Shown one piece after another: positions 50,298 to 57,345 of a stretch of DNA of 64,000 nucleotides. The stretch is taken from contig NZ_AP017558.1 in NCBI RefSeq assembly GCF_002355635.1, forward strand, positions 1,178,001 through 1,242,000. The letters run 5' to 3'. Positions within the stretch are counted from its first letter, which is position 1. Each line of letters begins with the position of its first letter. The notes under the pieces are model-generated. The model saw nothing but the letters and a program-made list of their open reading frames with translations, was not told the origin of the DNA and made no database searches. A program made the translations under genes and the position numbers. The stretch comes from Halopenitus persicus. Lineage in GTDB: Archaea; Halobacteriota; Halobacteria; Halobacteriales; Haloferacaceae.

Positions 50298-51545
50298 TCA
50301 CTCGTACAGCGGGTGGGCCGCACAGAGTTCGTTGACGCGCTCGCCCACCTCGTAGATCACGTCCTCGGAGTCGTGGTTGTCGACGACGCGGTGGATGAGG
50401 TCGGCGACCTCCTCGATCTCCTCGACGCCGAACCCGCGGGTGGTAAGCCCGGCGGTTCCGGCTCGGATCCCGGAGGGATCGAACGCCGAACGCGTCTCGC
50501 CGGGGACCGTGTTCCCGTTGAGGACGATGTTCGCTGCCGCGAGCGCGTCCTCGGCGTCGCCGCCGCTGAGGTCGGGATGGGACTCGCGCAGGTCGACGAG
50601 GACGAGGTGGGTGTCCGTGCCGCCCGAGACCAGCGAGAGGCCGTGGTCGGCCAGGCGGTCGCCCAGCGTCCGCGCGTTCTCGACGACCTGCTCGGCGTAC
50701 TCCTGGAACTCGGGCTCGAGGGCCTCCTTGAACCCGACGGCCTTCCCGGCGATGTTGTGCATCAGGGGACCGCCCTGCCCGCCCGGGAACACCGCGTTGT
50801 CGATCGCGTCGGCGTGTTCGTCCCCGCACATCACGATCCCGCCGCGACCGGCGCGGATCGTCTTGTGGGTCGAGCCGGTGACGAAGTCGGCGGTCCCGAC
50901 CGGCGAGTCGTGGACGCCCGCGGCCACGAGCCCGGTGATGTGGGCCATGTCGGCGAGGTGGTAGGCGTCGACCGCGTCGGCGGCCGCCTGGATTCGGTCC
51001 CACTCGACCTCGCGGGGATACGCCGAGTACCCCGAGACGATGATGTCGGGGTCGAACGACTCGGCGAGGTCGCGGAATCCATCGTAGTCGATGTAGCCGG
51101 TGTCGGGATCGACCTCGTACTGCTCGACGTCGTAGAGCTGCCCGACGAAGTTGGCCGGATGGCCGTGCGAGAGGTGGCCGCCGTGGGTGAGATCCAGCGA
51201 CAGGATGCGGTCGCCGGGGTCGAGCATCGCGAAGTAGACCGCCTGGTTGGCCTGGGTCCCGGAGTGGGGCTGGACGTTGACGTGCTCGGCGCCCCACAGC
51301 TCCCGGGCCCGCTCGATCGCGAGCTCCTCGACGTCGTCGGCGTACTCGCAGCCGGCGTAGTACCGCGAGCCGGGGTACCCCTCGGCGTACTTGTTCGTGA
51401 GGACGCTGCCCTGGGCCGCCAGCACCGCCTCGCTGGCGTGGTTTTCGCTGGCGATCATCGCGAGCGTCCGTTCCTGTCGTTCGAGCTCACCCTCGAGCGC
51501 GTCGGCGACCGCGGGGTCGGCCTCCCGAACCTGGTCGTAGTTCAT
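50298..51545 (-). CDS. glyA: Serine hydroxymethyltransferase GlyA
   Basis: A 415-residue PLP enzyme that moves the serine hydroxymethyl group to tetrahydrofolate. IASENHASEAVLAAQGSVLTNKYAEGYPG spans the family opening (IASENHAS, TNKYAEGYPG), NVQPHSGTQAN is the PLP phosphate contact, and the PLP lysine is Lys228 in GSTHKTIRAGRGG. ATG 51545 is chosen over the far-upstream start because it gives the conserved MNYDQVREAD. A TATA-like box is about 27 bp upstream (51568-51575). Operon with folD. Confidence 0.96.
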   Translation of the reverse strand: MNYDQVREADPAVADALEGELERQERTLAMIASENHASEAVLAAQGSVLTNKYAEGYPGSRYYAGCEYADDVEELAIERARELWGAEHVNVQPHSGTQANQAVYFAMLDPGDRILSLDLTHGGHLSHGHPANFVGQLYDVEQYEVDPDTGYIDYDGFRDLAESFDPDIIVSGYSAYPREVEWDRIQAAADAVDAYHLADMAHITGLVAAGVHDSPVGTADFVTGSTHKTIRAGRGGIVMCGDEHADAIDNAVFPGGQGGPLMHNIAGKAVGFKEALEPEFQEYAEQVVENARTLGDRLADHGLSLVSGGTDTHLVLVDLRESHPDLSGGDAEDALAAANIVLNGNTVPGETRSAFDPSGIRAGTAGLTTRGFGVEEIEEVADLIHRVVDNHDSEDVIYEVGERVNELCAAHPLYE

Positions 51546-51657
51546 ACTGAAAGCCGTGGGTGACACCACAATAAGCCTGTCCGTCCGGCGCCGCGATCCA
51601 CGAGCGGTCCGGCCGACGGGACGAACGGACGACCGGAAGCGCACCGCGATCGTCGGC

Positions 51658-51752
51658 ACCGAAACCCACCGCCGGCACCGGAATCCACCGCCGGTACCGA
51701 AATCCACTTCCGGTACCGAAATTCATTGCCGGTACCGAAACCCACCGCCGAA
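51658..51752. repeat. 19-bp tandem repeat, five copies
   Basis: Unit close to ACCGAAACCCACCGCCGGT between glyA and the VanZ-like gene; copies differ at 1-4 bases. Confidence 0.93.
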
Positions 51753-52223
51753 TCAGCATCGGGACCGACGGCGCCAGCGACCGACCGAATCGGCGACGAC
51801 GCCAGATATCGCTCCGACCGCGTTGATCCCGGCGTCAGCCACCCCGCCCGAGCGCCACGGGATCGGGACCTGAAGGGCCTCGATGGCCGCGCCGTAACCC
51901 GCCGTGAGCATAACCGCGACCGCGAGGAGGCGGAGCCGCGATCGCTCCGGGGACGCCGCCGTGCCTGTCTCGAGCGCTCGCAGACAGCACGCCGCGAGAA
52001 CCGCGTACCCGAGGAGGTGGCTGGCGACGAACGGATCGAGGCCGAAGGGGACGGGGATGGCCGCCGAACCGCCGCCGGCAGCCCCGCGGCCCGGAACCGG
52101 CAGGAGCGAGACCACGAGCACGAGGAGCGCGACGCGTGCCGGCCATCGCCAGCGGTGGCGATCGCCGGGGACGGAACGTCCCGGAGTCGTCTCGGTCGAA
52201 CCGCGGCCCGGATCTCGAGACAT
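51753..52223 (-). CDS. VanZ-like membrane protein
   Basis: A 156-residue membrane protein with three to four helices. Family pattern: a His in SHLLGYAVLA, GYGAAIEALQVPIPWR (conserved Glu, Gln, Pro and Arg), GGVADAGINAVGAI with Asp and Asn. VanZ-type domains have no settled function outside antibiotic resistance. Its 3' end touches the 19-bp repeat, so the C-terminal basic tail WRRRSRC may be repeat-affected. Confidence 0.8.
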   Translation of the reverse strand: MSRDPGRGSTETTPGRSVPGDRHRWRWPARVALLVLVVSLLPVPGRGAAGGGSAAIPVPFGLDPFVASHLLGYAVLAACCLRALETGTAASPERSRLRLLAVAVMLTAGYGAAIEALQVPIPWRSGGVADAGINAVGAISGVVADSVGRWRRRSRC

Positions 52224-52280
52224 CGCTCGAACGACGGTCGGATCGCCACCCGTTTATCCGCGGCGGTCGAACCGCGGGCA

Positions 52281-52679
52281 ATGAGCGAGACGCTGGACGA
52301 GGACCTCTATCAGCGCACGATGGCGCTGATCGAGCCGGGAGACGTCGATCTGATCGGCTGTATCGTCCACTCGACGTACGACGGCCAGTCGGACCTGGAG
52401 ATGCACGAGTTGACCGTCACGATCAACGAGGTGATCGCCGAGGCCGCCGGATCGGGCGAGACCTACATCGAGGCCGGCAACGACGATCCCGACTTCTCAT
52501 CGAACCAGTTCCAGGGACGCACCCTCGCGGACGAGTCGTTCGTCTGGGAGTGTCAACAGCTGCTCCGGGAGGGGACCTTCGACCTGGTCTTCTACTATGA
52601 GGCGGGCGCCGACCAGGACGCGATCGTCGAGGGAATCGAGGCGCTCGAGGGCGTCGACCGCGTCACGCCGGTGCCCTGA
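52281..52679 (+). CDS. Small conserved haloarchaeal protein (DUF5778-like)
   Basis: A 132-residue acidic protein with an alpha/beta pattern: DLIGCIVHSTYDGQSDLEMHELTVTI (in parts), ESFVWECQQLLREG and a C-terminal VEGIEALEGVDRVTPV, which looks like an ACT-like edge. It contains no catalytic motif I recognise. Starts at ATG 52281, 57 bp from the divergent VanZ start. The next gene follows after 16 bp, suggesting co-transcription. Confidence 0.75.
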   Translation: MSETLDEDLYQRTMALIEPGDVDLIGCIVHSTYDGQSDLEMHELTVTINEVIAEAAGSGETYIEAGNDDPDFSSNQFQGRTLADESFVWECQQLLREGTFDLVFYYEAGADQDAIVEGIEALEGVDRVTPVP

Positions 52680-52695
52680 ACGGAAGGACAAGCGG

Positions 52696-53436
52696 ATGAC
52701 CGACGCCAACGATCCCGAGACGGTCCTGATCCCCGGCGGTCGCGACGTCCGGGCGAGTCTCGATCGGGCGGATGGGAGCGACCACGAGCGGGCGGATGGG
52801 AGCGACCACGAGCGGGCGGATGGGAGCGACCGTGATCCGGGTGGCGACGAGACGACGGCGTGCGTGGTCGCCTGTCCGCCGCACCCGCAACACGGCGGCA
52901 CCCGTCACGACGGGCGCCTCCAAGCGGTCTCGACGACGCTTCGGGATCGCGGGATCGACTGCCTCCGGTTCGATTACGGCGCCTGGGACGGCGGCGCCGG
53001 CGAGCTGGCTGACGTCCGGAGCGCGCTGGCGTGGGCGAGCGACCGCTACGATCGGGTCGGCCTCTTCGGCTACTCCTTCGGCGGCTGTCTGGCCCTGGTC
53101 GCGGCCGCGAAATTCGGAGATGCTGCGGCGGGATCGGCCCTCACGGCGGTCTCGGCGCTCGCGCCGGCTCGCCGGGTGGCGCCGGACGTCGACGCGGCCG
53201 CGGCGGTCGACCGGATCGCGGTGCCCCTGCAGGTCGTCTACGGCACGCGGGACGACACCGCGGAGTGGGGTCCCGTCGTCGAGGCGGCACGCGAGCGTGC
53301 GGGCGAGCGAGGGACGGACGCGGTCTCGGTCGTCGAGCTCGAGGCGGACCACTTCTTCGTCGGCCGCACGGACCGGATCGGCGGGACGGTCGGCTCGTGG
53401 CTCGCCGACCGGGTTGCGATCGATGACGATCGCTGA
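52696..53436 (+). CDS. Alpha/beta hydrolase
   Basis: A 246-residue soluble hydrolase. After a strand (ACVVACPPHPQHGG) with the oxyanion-type loop, CLRFDYGAWDGG and GLFGYSFGGCLAL (nucleophile elbow G-Y-S-F-G-G, Ser near 124) follow; DHFFVGR close to the end gives the catalytic His, and an Asp in YGTRDDTAEW precedes it. The fold is that of small dienelactone hydrolase-like or esterase proteins; substrate unknown. Residues about 23-48 hold three in-frame copies of the octapeptide RADGSDHE, coded by a 24-bp tandem repeat, in a surface loop. Confidence 0.88.
   Translation: MTDANDPETVLIPGGRDVRASLDRADGSDHERADGSDHERADGSDRDPGGDETTACVVACPPHPQHGGTRHDGRLQAVSTTLRDRGIDCLRFDYGAWDGGAGELADVRSALAWASDRYDRVGLFGYSFGGCLALVAAAKFGDAAAGSALTAVSALAPARRVAPDVDAAAAVDRIAVPLQVVYGTRDDTAEWGPVVEAARERAGERGTDAVSVVELEADHFFVGRTDRIGGTVGSWLADRVAIDDDR
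52764..52835. repeat. 24-bp in-frame tandem repeat, three copies
   Basis: Unit GGGCGGATGGGAGCGACCACGA with two more bases, inside the hydrolase gene; the period is a multiple of three and the frame is kept. Confidence 0.92.
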
Positions 53437-53475
53437 CGATCGCTGACGGTCGATGACGATCGGTGACGAGCCGGC
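53427..53475. repeat. Short tandem repeat around the hydrolase stop
   Basis: TGACGATCGC-like 11-bp units at and beyond the 3' end of the hydrolase gene; the stop lies within it, so the protein end may vary with copy number. Confidence 0.6.
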
Positions 53476-53508
53476 GAGCGTCAACGTGGACCGGTCGACG
53501 GGTGCCGC

Positions 53509-54123
53509 TCAGACCTCGAGGTTGGGCGTCGGGACGGCCCCCTCGTCCGCCTCGGGGTCGTACTCGTCGATCGCCGCGAGCACGATCGCGAGCGTGCCGT
53601 CGGCGCTCCACCGGCCCGTGTTGATCAGGAGGTCGTAGATCGACCGATCGGAGAGGTCGATGTCGTAGTAGGACGCGTAGCGTTGCGCCTCGATGACCTC
53701 CCGGACGCGCATCTCGGCGGACAGCTCCTCGCGGTCGGCCGTGCGCTCGACGCGGACTTCCTCGGGGGCGTCGAGCCGGATCCGCAGGTCCGCGCGGTTG
53801 CCCGCGATCCAGCCGGCCAGCCGCGACTCGAGGACGAACGCCTTGTTGGCGGCGCCCCACTCCTCCGCGATCCGCCGGAGCCGGCGGTCGAGCTCGCGGT
53901 CGATCGCGTCGGACTCGCCGGCCTTCGCGACCAGCTGCGAGAGGCTCATCTCCCGGTCCTCCGCGATCGACCGGAAGATCTCCCCGCCGGAGACGTATCC
54001 GCAATCGAGAACCGTCGAGAGTCGTTCACACAGCGTCGTTGCGCCGCAGCCGGGCGGACCGGACACCGTGATGAAGAGATTGCTGTCGATGCGCCGATCG
54101 ACGGCCGCGTCGGTGCTTGTCAT
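53509..54123 (-). CDS. Cytidylate-kinase-like P-loop protein without the Walker A lysine
   Basis: A 204-residue NMP-kinase fold protein. The N-terminal loop reads VSGPPGCGATTLCERL, with Ala where the P-loop Lys should be (codon GCA). Other parts match archaeal cytidylate kinase: GYVSGGEIFRSIA, AIDRELDRRLRRIAE, FVLESRLAGWIAG, IRLDAPEEVRVER and YASYYDIDLSDRSIYDLLI. Cytidylate kinase phosphorylates CMP with ATP. Without the lysine the activity is in doubt; this may be a haloarchaeal subfamily with altered chemistry or a regulatory protein. The rest is well preserved, so it is not simply decayed. It stands alone on the minus strand. Confidence 0.8.
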   Translation of the reverse strand: MTSTDAAVDRRIDSNLFITVSGPPGCGATTLCERLSTVLDCGYVSGGEIFRSIAEDREMSLSQLVAKAGESDAIDRELDRRLRRIAEEWGAANKAFVLESRLAGWIAGNRADLRIRLDAPEEVRVERTADREELSAEMRVREVIEAQRYASYYDIDLSDRSIYDLLINTGRWSADGTLAIVLAAIDEYDPEADEGAVPTPNLEV

Positions 54124-54256
54124 CCGATGGAGTGCTCACGCGCGAGACGGGTAAGGATAGGGGGTCGACCACGGACCGGATGACGAGCCGACCGCGGACG
54201 GAGAGTCGGCCTGAGGCGCGTGGCGGGCCGGGACTCGCGGTCCAGCGAATCGTCGG

Positions 54257-54586
54257 TCAGTTGTAGCCGCGCCAGCGATGGCCACATTCCTGACATTTGA
54301 AAAACCGCGTCGGGGGCTCGTCCGCGGCGCCGGTCTGTTTGATCGTGTACCAGGCCTCGCCGTGGCCGCATTCGTCACAGACGACGTCGGTCGCGGTGGG
54401 TTTCCCCTCGAAGTTCGCGTTCTCCTCGGTCTCGATCGGCGACGCGTCGCCCTGTCGCTCCGTGGAGACGTACTGCTCGGTCAGGTCGTCCTCGCGCTCG
54501 GTGGTCGCCCCGCAGTCGTCGTTTTGACACACCATTCGGCCGTCGACCGACACCATCATCGAGCCGCACTCGTCACAGAATTGCAT
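54257..54586 (-). CDS. tfs: Transcription factor S (TFS), RNA cleavage factor
   Basis: A 109-residue protein with two zinc ribbons: CDECGSMM...CQNDDCG at the start and CDECGHGEAWYTIKQT...FKCQECGHRW at the end. The second ribbon has the acidic pair in ADEPPTRFF (Asp-Glu) which reaches the polymerase active site and stimulates cleavage of backtracked RNA. The full set of zinc cysteines is present. Related to Rpa12/Rpb9/TFIIS. Confidence 0.95.
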   Translation of the reverse strand: MQFCDECGSMMVSVDGRMVCQNDDCGATTEREDDLTEQYVSTERQGDASPIETEENANFEGKPTATDVVCDECGHGEAWYTIKQTGAADEPPTRFFKCQECGHRWRGYN

Positions 54587-54704
54587 CGGTGGATCGTTTC
54601 CTGACGTACGGCCGGCAGCGGTTTCAAGGGTTCGCTCCGGGGCGGCCGGGATCGGGAGATCCCTCGTCGGTCCCGCGGCCCACGCACTCGTTCATGTGGC
54701 CCAC

Positions 54705-55244
54705 TCACTCGTTCACGCGGTCGAAGGTTGGCCCGTCGGTCGAAACCATCGGACAGTTGCGGACGCGGAAGCGGTCCATCTCGACCACCTCGACGATCTC
54801 GGTCCCCTCGTGGGTGCAGGCCAACGTGGGCGGGTCGGTACTGTAGGGACACCGCTGACAGTACTCCCGTTTGTCGACGATCCGGTCATCGTACTCGTCG
54901 TCGGCCCGCTCGGTCCCGGAGGAGTCGCCCGTTTCGGGGTCGGGTGCCGTCTCGGAGGAGTCGCCCGTTTCGGGGTCGGGTTCGAGCGCATCGATGTCGT
55001 CGGTCTCGAGCGCCGCCCAGACGTCCGTCTCACCGACGTCGACGTCCATCGCCTCGAAGGGGTCGTCCGCAAGGTTCGCATCGTGGGGCTCCTCGTCCGC
55101 GAGCGCGTCGATTCGCGGATCGGCCTCGTCGGAGGTCGAACCGTCCGAACCGGCTTCGTTCGGACCTGTTGCCTCCGGGACGGCTTCGTCGGAGTCGGCC
55201 CCATCCCGGCCGTCGCGCCCGTCGCGCCCGTCGCGGTCGGTCAT
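54705..55244 (-). CDS. Acidic low-complexity protein with C-terminal zinc-site motif
   Basis: A 179-residue protein. The first 115 residues are low-complexity and very acidic, with repeated short units (DGR three times; a PDPETGDSS pair). The last 60 residues form the conserved part: EYCQRCPYSTDPPTLACTHEG (in pieces YCQRCPYS, LACTHEG) and RNCPMV, a four-Cys/His site. Its start overlaps the stop of the upstream gene (ATGA), so the two are coupled. Haloarchaeal conserved hypothetical; the function is unknown. Confidence 0.75.
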   Translation of the reverse strand: MTDRDGRDGRDGRDGADSDEAVPEATGPNEAGSDGSTSDEADPRIDALADEEPHDANLADDPFEAMDVDVGETDVWAALETDDIDALEPDPETGDSSETAPDPETGDSSGTERADDEYDDRIVDKREYCQRCPYSTDPPTLACTHEGTEIVEVVEMDRFRVRNCPMVSTDGPTFDRVNE

Positions 55245-56128
55245 TCCTCGTCACCCTCGAAGAGGTCCTCGGGATCGCGCGGCTCCGCCGTTTCGCCCTC
55301 CAGCGCCGGCGGATCCCCGGTCCGAAGCCACGCGCTCCCGAAGATGCCGGATTTCGGTTCCACGCCCTCGAGGTGGGCGTCACAGTGAGGACACCGCGGG
55401 CGACCGAGGAGTCCGATCTGCACGGTGGTCTCACACGACTCACAGCGGGCCGCCGTGACGCCCTCCCGGTTCGCCGCCGCGAGCAGGTCCGTGAGGACCT
55501 CCCGGCGGGCGCGCTCCCGTTCGAGCCGATCGAGACGGCGCTGGACGTTCACGAACGCGCCCGCGAGCCGGGTGAGCTTCTCGTCGTGGTCGGCCAGCCG
55601 GTCGTCGCGATCAGCTGCGTCCGCCCGGAGCGTCTCGACCGAACCGATCCCGCGTTCGAGTGAGTCGTACCGGCTCGACAGGTCCGTGACCGTCGATCGG
55701 AGCGCGTCGATCCGGTCGTCGATTGCGGGGTGGGTGTGGTCCTTCGGCGCCCGCGATTCGGCCTCCTCGAGCACGCTGATGACGCGGTCGCGGACGTCGG
55801 CGATCTGCTCGTCGAGGTCCGCACGGAGCGTCTCGACGTCGCTCTCGAGCCGGTCGACCGTCGAGCGCGTTCGATCGAGGTCCGCCCGAACGCGCTCGAG
55901 CATCTCGGCGTCGGGGACGTCGATCCCGCGCTCCTCGGCGAGCCGCGCGATGGCTCTGGCGAGCAGTTCCTCCCGACGGTCCTCGGGAAGGTCCGACAGC
56001 TCAGTCGGCCGGTCCGTAGCCTCCGGCCCGTCCTCGTTCCCCCTGGACGGCTCCGGTCGGTCGTCTCCCCCCGTGGATGGCTCCCCCCGACCCTCCTCCG
56101 GAAGCGTCATCCGATCGCGATCACCCAT
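55241..56128 (-). CDS. Coiled-coil protein with C-terminal zinc ribbon
   Basis: A 295-residue protein. An acidic disordered N-terminus is followed by RREELLARAIARLAEERGI and about 130 residues of heptad-rich helix (RVRADLDRTRSTVDRLESDV and onward), then a zinc ribbon: ARCESCETTVQIGLLGRPRCPHCDAHLEG (Cys pairs ESC and PHC). No membrane segment. The layout suggests an oligomer that presents zinc fingers. It is coupled to the 54705 gene by ATGA. No family name recognised. Confidence 0.78.
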   Translation of the reverse strand: MGDRDRMTLPEEGRGEPSTGGDDRPEPSRGNEDGPEATDRPTELSDLPEDRREELLARAIARLAEERGIDVPDAEMLERVRADLDRTRSTVDRLESDVETLRADLDEQIADVRDRVISVLEEAESRAPKDHTHPAIDDRIDALRSTVTDLSSRYDSLERGIGSVETLRADAADRDDRLADHDEKLTRLAGAFVNVQRRLDRLERERARREVLTDLLAAANREGVTAARCESCETTVQIGLLGRPRCPHCDAHLEGVEPKSGIFGSAWLRTGDPPALEGETAEPRDPEDLFEGDEE

Positions 56129-56242
56129 CTACGCCCGTTTCAGCGCCCATACATAAGTAAGCTTGCGCGCCGTTCGTGTCGGAGTCGTCCGATCCCGACC
56201 GAAGCCGACGAGTTTTACCCGGGACGGAGCCTCCCGTCGCGT

Positions 56243-56893
56243 ATGCGCTCGGTTTCGCGACGACTCGGTGGTGTGACGTTGATCGGCGTCGGGGGCCTCC
56301 TCGCGTTCGCGGCGCTCGTGCTCGCCGCGGCCGAACTGCCCGCGAGCGTGGCGACGGTCGGTCCGGAATCGGCGATCACCATCGGCGCCGCGAACGGCGG
56401 TGACGGTGCATTCGGCGGCCACTCGGCGCTGCACCCGGTCGCCTACGCCGCGGGAGCGACGCTTCTCGTGGCCGGAACGGCCGCGGTTCGCAACCGACCG
56501 GTCGACTCGAAGGCAGCGATCGCGGTCCCCGCGGTGGGTCTCGCGCTCGCGCTCGTGGGCGTGGCGCTCGGATCGGGCACCATCGCCGGATCGGGGGGGA
56601 CTGCCGGATCGGGAGCCGCAGCTGGGTTCGGGACCGGTCTCGAGTCGGGGATCGTCCTCGCGCCGGGGGACGTCCTCGCGATCGCGGGGACCGCCGTGGG
56701 AACCGCCCTCGCGCCCGTCGTCGTCGGCGCGCTTCGCGAACACACGATCGTCCTCCTGGCGGGGTTCGTGGTCGCGCTCGTCGCCGTCGCCGCGGCACCG
56801 AACCCGGGTCTCGTCGCCGCCGTCGGGCTCGGGGGCGGGGGCGGCGCCATCGCCGCCGCCTGGTGGCTCGACCCCGATGGCTGGCGGCCGTGA
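56243..56893 (+). CDS. Integral membrane protein, unknown function
   Basis: A 216-residue protein from ATG 56243 with hydrophobic helices at about 10-30, 62-80, 90-107, 133-158 and 165-205. Gly/Ala-rich loops (AGSGGTAGSGAAAGFG). It resembles haloarchaeal DUF-type small membrane proteins; no motif points to function. It is divergent from the coiled-coil gene and lies 114 bp from it. Confidence 0.72.
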   Translation: MRSVSRRLGGVTLIGVGGLLAFAALVLAAAELPASVATVGPESAITIGAANGGDGAFGGHSALHPVAYAAGATLLVAGTAAVRNRPVDSKAAIAVPAVGLALALVGVALGSGTIAGSGGTAGSGAAAGFGTGLESGIVLAPGDVLAIAGTAVGTALAPVVVGALREHTIVLLAGFVVALVAVAAAPNPGLVAAVGLGGGGGAIAAAWWLDPDGWRP

Positions 56894-57013
56894 CGACGCC
56901 CGCCGCGGCGGTTGACCGCTCCGTGATCCGGTCGGCAGCCTCGGAGTTCGGTCGATCGTTCCGGAATCCGGCCGACGCGACACCCCTATCCGTTTCGGAC
57001 GCGAACCGCGGGT

Positions 57014-57274
57014 ATGGCGACCGAGGCGTGTGCGGTCTGTGACACCGACGTGCGGATCGCCGGCGGGATCGGCGACCTCTGGAGCTTCGCCTTCGAGTCG
57101 ACCCAGGGGATGACCCTCGAGCTCGTCGACGGCTCCGAGTTCTTCCTGTGTTTCGACTGCATGGAGCGACTGCCCGGGGACACGGAACCGACTGCGGCGG
57201 ACGTCGAGCGGCTGCAAGCCGAAGACGACGAAACGGCGGTCGAAGAGCCGGCTGACGGCTCGCCGCTCGAGTAG
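57014..57274 (+). CDS. Small zinc-finger-like protein, 86 residues
   Basis: Starts with EACAVCDTDV and has FFLCFDCMERL at about 43-53: two CxxC pairs around 38 residues apart, a probable zinc site. Tail acidic. Conserved haloarchaeal small protein type (DUF7561-like, from memory only). It precedes the helicase gene by 71 bp on the same strand. Confidence 0.7.
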   Translation: MATEACAVCDTDVRIAGGIGDLWSFAFESTQGMTLELVDGSEFFLCFDCMERLPGDTEPTAADVERLQAEDDETAVEEPADGSPLE

Positions 57275-57345
57275 CGCCGGTCGGGGACCGAGGCCGTCAC
57301 CGTCCCATCCGACACCTTTACTCCGATCGCAACGGACCCCGGAGT

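Noticed and set aside
49614-51563. 649-codon plus-strand frame
   Set aside because: Antisense to folD and glyA, both firmly identified.
53545-54004. Arg/Pro-rich minus-strand frame overlapping the kinase
   Set aside because: Shadow frame of the cytidylate-kinase-like gene in GC-rich DNA.
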